Assembly (NCBI GenBank): GCA_018713605.1
Contig: DVOM01000022.1
Coordinates: forward strand, 1 to 27,160
Source: Scatacola_A faecigallinarum
GTDB lineage: Bacteria; Pseudomonadota; Alphaproteobacteria; RF32; CAG-239
Direction of reading: 5' to 3'
Length of the DNA: 27,160 nt
Shown here piece by piece: positions 1-9,500 of the stretch. The position numbers were made by a program, and so were the translations under genes. The stretch's first letter is position 1. Every line of letters starts with the position of its first letter. The notes below the pieces were generated by a model. It saw only the letters and a program-made list of their open reading frames with translations. It ran no database searches and was not told the DNA's origin.

Positions 1-39
1 CGATCTCCACCAATTTATATGTAGAGAAAGGCGCTAAAT

Positions 40-2472
40 TTGAACCCTGATTTTGATTTTTTCAGCACCTTTGTACAGGGGCTGAGCAGCATGGAAGTCA
101 TTGTCGCCGTTATCGGTTTTGTTTCGGCGGCATCGTTTGCCGGTTTCTGGGCGACCAGATTCGGTCATTTGGTTCTGCCTCAGCCGCGTGAATCCCGCGT
201 GTCGGACTTTTTGCCCTTCAACAAGCTGATGGCCGACGGCATTACCATTCGCTGTTACAATGGTTCTTTTGCACGCGTGTTCAAAGTTGAAGGCGTCGAT
301 TTGTCTTTTGTAACCGACGAGAAAAACCTCTCCATGATGGAAGCCCGCAAATCCTGGATTGACGGCATGTCTGACCTGCAGATTGTCTGCCGCGTCATTA
401 CGCTGCGCGAACGGATTGCCATGGAAGAAGATGTCGGCAATTTCAACAATCCGCTGCTGGAACAGATTTCTAATACCTGGCGCAATACGCTGGACCGCGT
501 TTATGCCAACCGCCATTACATCGTCCTTTCGGTTGCCGACCGTCCCGAAGCTCTGAAAGATTTGAACTATGCGTCGCAGGCTCTGCTGGCGACTTTGAAC
601 GATTACGGCGTCAAGCCGATGTACGAAACCGAAGACAGCCCGGCGGCTGACAGTCCGCTGGCAGTTTTTGCCAAAATATGCAGTCCGATTACTCAGCCGG
701 CGCCGAAGGTTCGCAACGCCGAAGGCGCTCAGCTTAACGAGATGCTGACGTCGGATCATATTCACTTTACCGGCGAAAAAGGTATTATCAAATTTTTCTC
801 GGGCGAGAAGGAAAAATATGAAATTGCCATGGGCATCCGCACTTCCGGCGATTATATGGACGAGGGCATGATTGCGTCGCTGCTTTCCATTGACTGCGAA
901 CTGACCCTGCTGCACAATGTCAAGCCGTTTTTCAAACCGCATGCCCGCGCTTTGCTGATGCAGCAGCAGCGTATGGCGGCGGTAACCAGTTTTTCGCCGG
1001 ACGTTATCAACCAATACAGCGAAGCCCTGTCTTCAATTGAAGACAGCGATGCCGATTATCAGGCGCTGACCGAATATGCGATGACGGTTATTCTGAAAGG
1101 CGACAGCATGGAAGAAATAGACTTTGGCGAAAGCGAAGTTCAGCGCATATGCCGTCTGTTCAGCGTTACGCCGGTTCGCGAGGGCTGGGTTACGCAAGCG
1201 ACTTTCTTTAATCAGTTTCCGACGTATGAAACCTATCCGCGAACCTACCGTTACCTGTCCAGAGTTGTGGCTATGGCCATTTCCTTCGACAAGCCGTCCG
1301 AAGGTTTTGCCAAATCGGACTGGGGACCGGGCGCAATTACCGTTTTTCGTACCGCTTCCGGGTCGGCCTATCGTTTTCAGTTCCATGTTTCGTCTGAAGA
1401 TTCGGCTGTTGCCCACTGTTGTATTATCGGCCCGACCGGACAAGGTAAAACGACGTTGCTGACCTTTTTGGCCGGACAGGCTATGCGCCACAGCGACCTG
1501 AAAGTTTTCTTCTTTGACCGTCATCGCGGTGCCGAAATCTTTACCCGTTCCATCGGCGGCGCCTATGTCGGTTTTGACGGCGACGAAAAGAACGTTTCCC
1601 TTAATCCGTTTGATACGGCCAATACGCCGAACAACCGGGCTTTCCTGCGTCGTTGGCTGAAGTCTATTACCATGGTCGACGATGCCCTTTCCGAAAAGGA
1701 AATCGGTCGCGCGGTTACCACGGCGTTTGATTACCTGCGTCCTGAAGAACGCATTATGAAAAACCTCTACAAAAGCTGTTTTTCGCCAACCGGCAATATG
1801 CGCCGAGAGCTTTTCCGCTGGATTAATCCGGACCAGTACGGTAATATTTTTAATGCCGAAAACGACAGTCTGGATTTGAGTGCCAAGCGTTTTATGGCTT
1901 TTGACTTTACGCATATTTTCGAGGACGAAACCCTTGCTCCGGCCGTCATCAGTTACATCATGCACCGTATTATGTCCGAAACCGGCGATACCGGCGTTCC
2001 CTCGCTGATTATGATTGACGAAACCGCGCCGATGTTGAAGCACCCGATGTTCCGCGACTACTTTATCATCGGTTTGCAGGAAGGGCGTAAGAAACGCCAG
2101 GCTTATCTTTGTGCTTTCCAACAGCCGAACATCATCGACAAGCTTGGCGTCGGCGAAGTTATTCGCGGCCAGTGTCAGACGATTATCTTTTTCCGTAACC
2201 CGCAGGCAATGCCGGAAGACTACGCCAACTGGAACCTGACCCAGCGGGAAATCGAGTTCATTTTCGGCAAGAGCTACCGCGACTTTCCTTATGCCATTCT
2301 GCTTTCCCGTCCGGCTACCGGCGAATCTGTCATTTTGGACGTCGACCTGAGCGGTCTCGGCCCATACCTGAAACTTTACAACTCCGGCCGCAAAAACGTA
2401 CTTTTGGTTGAAGAGCTGATTAAGGAATACGGTGAAGAAAACTTTGTTACAAAATATTTAAATATTGCGTGA
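40..2472 (+). CDS. virB4: VirB4-family T4SS ATPase
   Basis: This is the VirB4 ATPase, an inner-membrane-associated motor that powers T4SS assembly and substrate transfer. The 810-aa length fits the family. The Walker A motif GPTGQGKTT lies at residues 464-472 (Lys470) and Walker B LIMIDE at 656-661 (Asp660, Glu661). The VirB4 N-terminal domain precedes them, and a conserved block with GLQEGRKKRQ and AFQQPN follows. The start is TTG at 40, preceded by GAGAAAGG at 24-31 and by an in-frame stop at 22-24. An ATG at 91 (residue 18) is the alternative. One hydrophobic segment spans about residues 17-40, an N-terminal membrane anchor ahead of the usual VirB4 start. Its stop is followed by an 80-base AT-rich gap before the next gene. 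The family call is very secure; the exact start is less so. Confidence 0.96.
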   Translation: MNPDFDFFSTFVQGLSSMEVIVAVIGFVSAASFAGFWATRFGHLVLPQPRESRVSDFLPFNKLMADGITIRCYNGSFARVFKVEGVDLSFVTDEKNLSMMEARKSWIDGMSDLQIVCRVITLRERIAMEEDVGNFNNPLLEQISNTWRNTLDRVYANRHYIVLSVADRPEALKDLNYASQALLATLNDYGVKPMYETEDSPAADSPLAVFAKICSPITQPAPKVRNAEGAQLNEMLTSDHIHFTGEKGIIKFFSGEKEKYEIAMGIRTSGDYMDEGMIASLLSIDCELTLLHNVKPFFKPHARALLMQQQRMAAVTSFSPDVINQYSEALSSIEDSDADYQALTEYAMTVILKGDSMEEIDFGESEVQRICRLFSVTPVREGWVTQATFFNQFPTYETYPRTYRYLSRVVAMAISFDKPSEGFAKSDWGPGAITVFRTASGSAYRFQFHVSSEDSAVAHCCIIGPTGQGKTTLLTFLAGQAMRHSDLKVFFFDRHRGAEIFTRSIGGAYVGFDGDEKNVSLNPFDTANTPNNRAFLRRWLKSITMVDDALSEKEIGRAVTTAFDYLRPEERIMKNLYKSCFSPTGNMRRELFRWINPDQYGNIFNAENDSLDLSAKRFMAFDFTHIFEDETLAPAVISYIMHRIMSETGDTGVPSLIMIDETAPMLKHPMFRDYFIIGLQEGRKKRQAYLCAFQQPNIIDKLGVGEVIRGQCQTIIFFRNPQAMPEDYANWNLTQREIEFIFGKSYRDFPYAILLSRPATGESVILDVDLSGLGPYLKLYNSGRKNVLLVEELIKEYGEENFVTKYLNIA

Positions 2473-2552
2473 TTCGGAGATTAGTCGTTTATCAATTGCG
2501 CAATTTTTGATATTATTAATATAAGGAACCTGGACTTTATTGGAGGTTGAAC
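2473..2552 (+). promoter_or_regulatory. AT-rich spacer with palindrome, possible internal promoter
   Basis: This 80-base AT-rich gap lies between virB4 and the first coiled-coil gene, in an operon where most other gaps are very short. It contains a perfect 12-bp palindrome, AATTGCGCAATT, at 2494-2505. Sigma70-like boxes are possible (TTGCGC at 2496-2501 with TATAAG at 2520-2525, or TTATCA at 2489-2494 with TATTAT at 2511-2516). A strong GGAGG ribosome binding site at 2542-2546 sits 6 bases before the ATG at 2553. The promoter and any operator are inferred from composition and motif only. Confidence 0.35.
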
Positions 2553-4469
2553 ATGAGAAATTGTAATCTTTTGCGGCTGCTTACTCTGAGCGGATTCCTT
2601 TCGCTTGCGGTTCTGCCTCGTCATGCGGCGGCGCAATGGCCGACCTTGGATATTTCCTCCGTAAAGGAAGGCATAAGCACCAATATCGAACTGGTCAAAC
2701 AGTCCAAGGTTGTAACCGATGCCATGGCCACTGCCGGCAAAATCAATGCCGGTATTGGCGATGCCAAGGCCAGCGTTTCTAAATTCGCCGGCGACAATCT
2801 GGCCAAAGCCCAGGAAAAAATGAAAAAGCTTCAGGAAGAAAAAGAGCGTATAGAAAAGAAAAAAGAAGAATACGAAAAAATTAAGAAAGAAATTGAAGAG
2901 AAAAAAGAGGCAATGGAAGATTATAAGCGTCAGGCCGAAGCTCTGAAGGCCGATGCCGAGGGGTATATTGCCGATGCCAAAGAAATGAAAGATGCTGCCA
3001 GTGACGTTGTTTCTACGGTCAAAGACGATGTTTCATCAGCTTCTTCCTCTGCCGGGATTTCTTCCGGAAATGCTGATTTGAACACGACGTCGGCGGTTGC
3101 CGAAGCCGAACCGCAAACGGCCGTATCCGGCCGGACGGCTTTCGGCTCTGCTCAGTCCGAATCAGGATATCAGGTTGCTGCGCCGACTTCCGATGCCAAA
3201 AATTACGGTGAAGCCGTTTCTGAAACTTCTGCCGTTGCCGGAATTTCGGAAGTTGCCGAAGATGACACAGCTGAAGCGGATGTTCAGGCGCTTGCCGAAG
3301 AACAGTCGAGACTGAAAGAAGAACAGGAAGCTTTGGACAAGGAAAAGGCCGAGTTGGAAGTTGACGCCATGTTTGCCAAAACGCCGGAAGAAAAAGCCAC
3401 TGTTGAGGAAAAGATGAAAGCTCTTGACGCCAAGTATGAAGACTTGAACGGCAGAATGTCTGAAAATGCCGCGCAACTGGCTGCGGCTCAGGAACAGACG
3501 GCGGCTGAAGCAGCTGTTGAAACACCTGCGGAAAACAAAGCCGTTCCGGCCGGCCGCCGTCCGTTCGGAATGCCGGAAAAAGCCGCGGCAGTTACGGACG
3601 AAAATAATGATGACAAGCAGCCTGTCGATGAAAAGGAAAAAGACGAAGATAAAGAACCGCAGCCTTTCCATCGTGCCAAGATTTTGGACGGAGAAACGTC
3701 AACCAAAATGGAAATTCCGGAATCTCACACGCCAAAAATTCTTGAAGGGGAAACATCGACAAAAATGGATGTTCCCGAATCTCATCGCGCCAAAATTCTT
3801 GATACTTATGAAGCTCCGGTCGATCACACGCCGAAAATTCTTGAGCAAAGTCGGCAGCAGTCGGGAAATTCTTCAGGGGGCTTCCGCAAAAGAGCCGTAC
3901 AAAGAAATTCGTCTCTGCAAAATGGCCGTCATTATGCTTCCCGCAGCTTTTCCGAGACAATTGTCTTTGCCGATTTGGCGGGGGGGGCCGTACCTGACGG
4001 CACTGTTAACGGCGTCTTTATTCTTTCGGACCGACTGGCTCAGGAATGCGAGATTAACGTTGCCGATTTGGAAGACGAGAAGGTTATGGACGAATGTATC
4101 AAAAAGCTGGTAAAGGCCAAGTCTGATAACGATGCGTCCATTGCTCAGGAGGCAACGGCCGTTTACAAGACCATTATGCAGGAAACCGTAAATGGGCTTA
4201 TTGCCGAAAGCATGGCACAGAAAAACGAAGCAGCCAATTACGAAACCAAGGTTTTGGAGGAAATGGAGAAAAAAATCGCCCAAACCAAAAACAGTCGCGA
4301 CGATACCGGAGGGCTGTCCCTGACTAACATGGAAACCCAGTATCTTTTGAACCGTATCCTGACAATTTATGCCGGACAGTTGACTCTTGACACACTTAAT
4401 GAAGTCAGTGGTTTTGACAAGTCTTATTATCAGGACGGCGATGACGAAGAAAACGGAGAAGAAAAATGA
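2553..4469 (+). CDS. Exported coiled-coil protein A, possible VirB5-like T4SS component
   Basis: This 638-aa exported protein has no family I can name. The start is ATG 2553, 6 bases after GGAGG; a TTG two codons earlier would lie directly against that site. A signal peptide covers residues 1-27 (cleavage near HAAA|QW). The mature N-terminus is helical and then forms a charged Lys/Glu coiled coil at about 83-150. An Ala/Ser-rich stretch, a second coiled coil (about 245-315), a Pro-rich acidic stretch and a short tandem repeat (373-432) follow. Residues 495-622 form a Cys-containing helical module that resembles residues 109-237 of the 1417-aa protein downstream. Its position just after virB4 and its early helical region recall VirB5/TrbJ minor pilins, though it is far longer. 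The stop overlaps the next start as ATGA. It is probably periplasmic or surface-exposed. Confidence 0.8.
   Translation: MRNCNLLRLLTLSGFLSLAVLPRHAAAQWPTLDISSVKEGISTNIELVKQSKVVTDAMATAGKINAGIGDAKASVSKFAGDNLAKAQEKMKKLQEEKERIEKKKEEYEKIKKEIEEKKEAMEDYKRQAEALKADAEGYIADAKEMKDAASDVVSTVKDDVSSASSSAGISSGNADLNTTSAVAEAEPQTAVSGRTAFGSAQSESGYQVAAPTSDAKNYGEAVSETSAVAGISEVAEDDTAEADVQALAEEQSRLKEEQEALDKEKAELEVDAMFAKTPEEKATVEEKMKALDAKYEDLNGRMSENAAQLAAAQEQTAAEAAVETPAENKAVPAGRRPFGMPEKAAAVTDENNDDKQPVDEKEKDEDKEPQPFHRAKILDGETSTKMEIPESHTPKILEGETSTKMDVPESHRAKILDTYEAPVDHTPKILEQSRQQSGNSSGGFRKRAVQRNSSLQNGRHYASRSFSETIVFADLAGGAVPDGTVNGVFILSDRLAQECEINVADLEDEKVMDECIKKLVKAKSDNDASIAQEATAVYKTIMQETVNGLIAESMAQKNEAANYETKVLEEMEKKIAQTKNSRDDTGGLSLTNMETQYLLNRILTIYAGQLTLDTLNEVSGFDKSYYQDGDDEENGEEK
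3669..3848 (+). repeat. 19-residue tandem repeat with HxxKIL motif
   Basis: Within protein A there are two full 57-base units (3669-3725 and 3726-3782), each encoding 19 residues that begin HRAKIL or HTPKIL and end in PES. A shortened 14-residue unit (3783-3824) and a final HTPKILEQ (3825-3848) follow. HRAKIL and HTPKIL alternate, which suggests that a two-unit block was duplicated and then eroded. It lies in a proline-rich acidic linker. Confidence 0.9.
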
Positions 4470-5128
4470 TGAAAAAACGTCTGACATTGTCCGTTTTCTG
4501 TCTGACGCTGATTTGCGCCGCGTTGCCGGCGCGCGCCGATAAGGAGTTTTTTCAAAAAGTCGAAGAATATCTGGGCGTGGTCGAAAATAACAAAAACTGG
4601 GTGGAAAATCAGCTTTCGCTGGCCGAAGAAATGAAACGTTCGGCTTCGGAGGGTGTCGGTAATGCGATGCAGAAAATCAACGAAGTAAAAGCCAATCCGC
4701 TGAGTGCTGATGAGGAACTTCTAAATGTCATTCCGTCCGACATTCCGGACGTTAACAATATCGGTAAGGCAACCGAACAGGTAGAGAAGTCCTATAATGC
4801 TCAAATGGGGCAGGGAAACGATATCGAAGTATCTTCCGAACAGTATGACAAAATGATGGATATTCAGCGGGAAAATGTCGCCAATCTTTATACCGTCGCC
4901 TTTACGACCCGGACGCTGCTGGCCAAGGAACGCAAGCAGGACGAACCCTCCAACGATATGAAAAGTACGCGCGAAATCATCAAACTGACTAACAAAAAGG
5001 CCGCGGAAATGCTTCGCCGCCTGCGAAATGTCATGAAACTTGAAGCCGCAACCGCAGAGTTCAAATTCTCACAGGAAGCGATAGCTTATTCGGTTGAAAG
5101 CCGTGAAGATGGGGGTAACGAAAAATGA
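4466..5128 (+). CDS. Exported helical protein B, VirB5-like candidate
   Basis: This 220-aa exported protein is helix-rich and about the size of VirB5 minor pilins. ATG 4466 overlaps the previous stop (ATGA), with GGAGAAG at 4455-4461; a second ATG at 4469 has slightly better spacing. The signal peptide is about residues 1-24 (LPARA|DKE). The mature protein starts with an amphipathic helix containing NNKNWVENQL, and its C-terminal half is helical (AAEMLRRLRNVMKLEAAT). There are no cysteines after the signal. Its size, export signal and place after virB4 make it the best VirB5/TrbJ candidate of the four exported proteins, but no diagnostic motif proves that. It ends in another ATGA overlap. Confidence 0.75.
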   Translation: MMKKRLTLSVFCLTLICAALPARADKEFFQKVEEYLGVVENNKNWVENQLSLAEEMKRSASEGVGNAMQKINEVKANPLSADEELLNVIPSDIPDVNNIGKATEQVEKSYNAQMGQGNDIEVSSEQYDKMMDIQRENVANLYTVAFTTRTLLAKERKQDEPSNDMKSTREIIKLTNKKAAEMLRRLRNVMKLEAATAEFKFSQEAIAYSVESREDGGNEK

Positions 5129-6573
5129 TAAAAACTCTCCATTATATATTTGCCGCAACACTCGCTCTGGGCTGTTTTATACGGCCGGCTGAAGCGACTT
5201 TGAAGTTTGACGTGTCCAAAGGTGTCGGCAAAGTAACGACGACGGTTTCCGGCTGGATGGAGGTTGCCAAAAAGCAGATGGAACAGTCGGCAACGCTTCA
5301 GACTATGATTGCCTATGGCAAGGGTGCTGTTGAAACGGCAAAAAAAATGAAAGAACTTCAGGGTGCGGTCGGAGATATGGCCGCAGAGGCTCAGTCTGTC
5401 GTTGACGAAAGTACCGGCTTGGTCGACGGTGCCATTTCCGATGCTCAGAATGCGGTTGGCGGAGCCGTAGGCGACGCCATGTCGCAAACTGGCGACGCTC
5501 AGGAGCTTTTGGAACTGAAAGCACAGAAAATGGCCTTGGAAAGCGAGCGGGATGACGCGATTGCCGCCGCGCAGGAAGAAATAAACGGCAAGATAAGTCT
5601 TGCACAGGAAAATATCGGCAAGCTGCAGGCCATGGCGGCTCAGGAACCGGACAGAAAAACCGAATATGAGGCGCAGATCGCAGATTATCAGAACCAAATA
5701 AGTCAATATAATGAGGAATTGCAGACAACTTCCGATACTGTTACCGGCCAGTATCAGTCTCGGATTGCCGCGGTTGACGAACAGATTACGGCTCTGCGTG
5801 ACGAAGCGATTGCTAAGGCCGGCGAAGCGACTGCGGACAAGTTGAAATCTGTTTTCGGCGGCGGCGACGAAGAGGATGCGGCGGCAATGAACGAGATGAT
5901 TAAAAACAATTTTTTGGAAAAAGACGATGAGTTGACCATCGAAAACATAACGCCTCGTCAGGTTTACCGCAAATTGACGGCTCTTAAAGATACGGTTGCT
6001 GCTTTCAACAATGCCTGGAAAGTAAAAAAATCCCGTTATGAAAATGACGAAAGAGCCGGAGAAATACAGGCGGAAGTCGAACAGATGGATGGCGCTTCCT
6101 CCTCGTTGGGCATGGATATCCAGCTTAAGGTTGAAAACATCAAGTCCCTGTTGGAATATACCCGGATGATGGTTAATGATTTGAAGATGGTTACAGCCCA
6201 TGAATTGAATGATTTAAATAGTTGGAAACTGAATCGTTATGACAAGGATGTGACGGAATTTAATTTGGACGATTATATTTACGAGAAGGAATCAGTCAAG
6301 GACAAAGCCCTGGATATTTTAAAGAGCGTCAAGGAAAACGGTGTAAAAGGTACGGCGGAAAACATGCTGAACAATGCCGTCGACAATAAACAGAACAGTG
6401 CTTCGGCACCGGCGACGACCTCTGATCCGCTGGAAGCCGTTCGCAGCGAGCTGCGGCAGGTCAGATCCAAAAGCGGGCATTATGAGGGCGTAGACACCGC
6501 CGGTCCGACCGACAGCGCGCCGGTCAACGTGACGGAAGAGCTGCGGCGTGCCCGCGGCGGCTCTGCGGAATAA
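5125..6573 (+). CDS. Exported coiled-coil protein C
   Basis: This 482-aa exported helical protein is of unrecognised family. ATG 5125 overlaps the previous stop as ATGA. The signal peptide covers about residues 1-24 (RPAEA|TLK). The mature start contains KKQMEQSATLQTM, in the style of VirB5/TrbJ N-termini. An Ala/Gly-rich helical stretch and a coiled coil at about 129-240 follow. An acidic Gly loop and a C-terminal helical part contain a stretch (about residues 340-370) that looks distantly like the ends of proteins A and B. The C-terminal 60 residues are Ser/Pro/Arg-rich and probably disordered. No transmembrane segment is seen after the signal. A role as a periplasmic T4SS component or pilus-associated protein is inferred from the neighbours. 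Confidence 0.75.
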   Translation: MIKTLHYIFAATLALGCFIRPAEATLKFDVSKGVGKVTTTVSGWMEVAKKQMEQSATLQTMIAYGKGAVETAKKMKELQGAVGDMAAEAQSVVDESTGLVDGAISDAQNAVGGAVGDAMSQTGDAQELLELKAQKMALESERDDAIAAAQEEINGKISLAQENIGKLQAMAAQEPDRKTEYEAQIADYQNQISQYNEELQTTSDTVTGQYQSRIAAVDEQITALRDEAIAKAGEATADKLKSVFGGGDEEDAAAMNEMIKNNFLEKDDELTIENITPRQVYRKLTALKDTVAAFNNAWKVKKSRYENDERAGEIQAEVEQMDGASSSLGMDIQLKVENIKSLLEYTRMMVNDLKMVTAHELNDLNSWKLNRYDKDVTEFNLDDYIYEKESVKDKALDILKSVKENGVKGTAENMLNNAVDNKQNSASAPATTSDPLEAVRSELRQVRSKSGHYEGVDTAGPTDSAPVNVTEELRRARGGSAE

Positions 6574-6584
6574 GGAGAACGGAT

Positions 6585-9500
6585 ATGCGGAAAATCGGTA
6601 ATAAATTGTCTTTCCTCTTTCTGGTCGTCAGTATGTTGGCAGGCGTTTGTGTAAAAGATGCCGGAGCCTTTTTGCTGCCGCCGGGGCCGGGAACGCCGAC
6701 CGTTGACCCGTTGGCCGACGTTAATATGACGATTGACTATGGCGTTCAGGTTGTCAACAACACCACTTCCGGCATTACCAAACTGAAACAGGAGCAGACC
6801 AAACTGGTCAAGGCGGCGAAGGAAAAGCTCGCCGGCGAGGTTGAAGGTTTAATGCCGAGTAAGAAAGACAAGAATAAAAAAGAAAAAGCCGTTCCGGGCA
6901 GCAAAAAAATTGCCGAGTGCAAAATTGCCGATATTGAAAAGCCTAGCTCGGTCAAAAAAGCCTTTTATAAGCTTTTTCTGGCGTATCCTTCCGATAAAAG
7001 TGATGAAATGGCGGCCTATCGCGACAAAGCTTCCGAATTTTATCAGGATACGATTGTCGAAGCCTATGTGGCCTCGCGTGAATTGGAAAAGGAACTTGAT
7101 GAGCTGGAAAAGAATTTCGCCAAGCTGACGCCGATGCTGGTTACCGGTGAAGGCGGCAACGGTGCGGAAAGCGGCGATGACAACAACGGTACCTGGAAAA
7201 ACGCCTACACCGCGTATGATACGATGAACCAGCTTCTGAAGATAACCGAGGAACTGGCGGCTATGCGTGCCCAACTTGAAGCGGCCAAAGCGGTTAAACA
7301 TCATATTGTTCCGGCCGCATATAAGAAGAAAAGCAAGGAATCGTCTTTGCTGGAAAAACGCGGAAATCTTCAGCTCGCTTCCCGGTCGGTGCGGTATGGC
7401 AGTGAAAAACTGGTTTTTGCTCAGGTTGATTTTAACAATTTTCAGAAAGCTTCCGTCAGTTCGACGCCGACAGTCAGCAGTAACGGCGGCGCCTCGATAA
7501 CGTCGTTTGCGCAGCAGCGAAAAGCGGCGGCGGTACAGGCTTCTCGCCAGGAAGCCATCGGAATCATCAGCGGCCAAAGCGCGGCTTCTTCTCTGTCAAA
7601 GTCAACGGCGAATGATACGGCGGTTGAAGATGAAGATTATGAATATGACCCGGCTACGGATTCTTCGGTTAAATATATGAGGGCACCGGAACCGGACATC
7701 GCTTCGCCGTTTAAAGGCAACGAAGAAAAAATGGATGAACTGGACAAGCTTGATCCTCTCTATGAGAAGGCAACCGAGGCGCTGGAACTGCACAATCTGC
7801 TCCAATCTTTGCCGACGCATAAGGAAAATGCCGAAAAATATAATCGCCATAAGCAGCTTCACGACAAATCTGTCGAAATGCTGCGAACCGCGGATAAATG
7901 CGCCCTGCAGTTCTTAGGACGGTATTATGACGATCCGGAAAAAGTCTGGACCGGCGGTCCGATAAGCGATGAAAATACGGCCAATTATGACTTGCGGTCC
8001 GGAATTTCCGGCTGGGCGATTAAGGCTTTTGAAATTGCCAAGGCCGAAACGACGGCGCCCGTAGATTCCGATGACGGTATCGTGGCCGAAATTGACCTGA
8101 TCGATACCGGAGATATGACCAAACGCAGTGAAAACGAAAACGCTTATAAGGAAAAGGCTCAGGGATTGGGCAGCCCGGACGAGGAAGAAAAGGTTGAGGC
8201 CATCAACCGCGAAACGGAACTGATTGCATGGAAAATAGGTGCCGAAGCCGCCAAAAAGCTCGCGGAAGACCAATATTCCTCCAATCCGCAGTGGGGAACG
8301 GCACAAACGCGCTTTCCGGTTTGGAATGATCAGAAGAACTTCTATAACCAGTATATTGACGGCAAATACAACAATATTAAAGAATATCTTGCCGCTTTGC
8401 AGTTCAATCAGGTATCGCTGAACATTGCGCAGGAACTGAACAATATTTTAACCGAAGATCCTGAAGTTAAGGCCTATAATGCCCGCGAATTGGGACGTCT
8501 GGCCGGTGTCGTCGGCGATGATGACGAAACGGAAGAAGAGGAGGCTGCAAACGACGAAATTACGTCATTGGTTGCACAGAAACAGGCTGATTTGGAAAAA
8601 GCAGCCGACAAGCGCCGCAACGCTTTAAAACCGTTGGAAGAACAGAAAGAAAATATTAATAAAAGCATTGAAGAAGCTTCTGCGGCACTCAGCAGTTTCA
8701 ACGAACGCATTAACCAGCTTAAAAAGGAGAAACTGACGGCTCAGTCTTCGGTGGAAGATATGCAGGTTCAGCTGGAAATTGCCGATGACGTGGCTGAATA
8801 TGCCCGTGAAAACGGCGAGGAAAACGAAGAGGATTCCGTTTCTCAGGCATTTGCCAAAGAAAGCATAAAGGAAAATCAGGCCAGGGAAACTTCGGTCGAA
8901 CCGGAGATAGAGCGCTATCAGGGTTTGGTCAAGGTTCAGGAAGAAAAGATAGAACAGCTCAAAAACCGGTTGGAGCAGGTTGAAAAACAGATTGCCGCGG
9001 TTGAGGAATCTTACACGAGACAGGCTCAAGAACTGGAAGAAAAATATACTGCCGCATTTGAAGCGGCCCGCAAAAAAATTCAGGACGGCAAAACGGCCAA
9101 AGCGGCAAAAACGCTCCTCAGCCTGTATCGGGAAAATGTCGAACGGACGGTTGTCGGCGATTTAATCGGCACGGCTTCCGTCAGAGGTATCATCAGTCAG
9201 GCCGAAGGCCTGGTCGGCGATACCAAGAGTTATGCGGTTCAGGCGGTGGAAACGGCTCGTTCCGACATTTACAAACTCGGCGATGAACTTTATCTGCCCG
9301 GCAGTTCTGCGATGGTCGTCAAACGTCATGCCGAACTGATGAAGGAACTGCAGAATATTCCGGTCGACAAACTGGTCGCTTCGTCGTCTTCTTTGGGCAA
9401 GTTTGGTTCCAATACGGTCATTACTTCGGCATTGACGACGCTGTTCCAGAAAGTTGTCACGCAAAGGGCCTGTGCCGACGGTCGCTGCGAAAATGCCGAT

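Noticed and set aside
1..50. Possible 3' end of an upstream gene (frame ending at TGA 48-50, or stops at 22-24 or 35-37)
   Set aside because: Fewer than 16 codons are visible and all three frames are possible, so no gene can be supported.
1033..2121. 362-aa minus-strand open frame opposite virB4
   Set aside because: It is the complement of a well-supported ATPase gene and has no recognisable domain.
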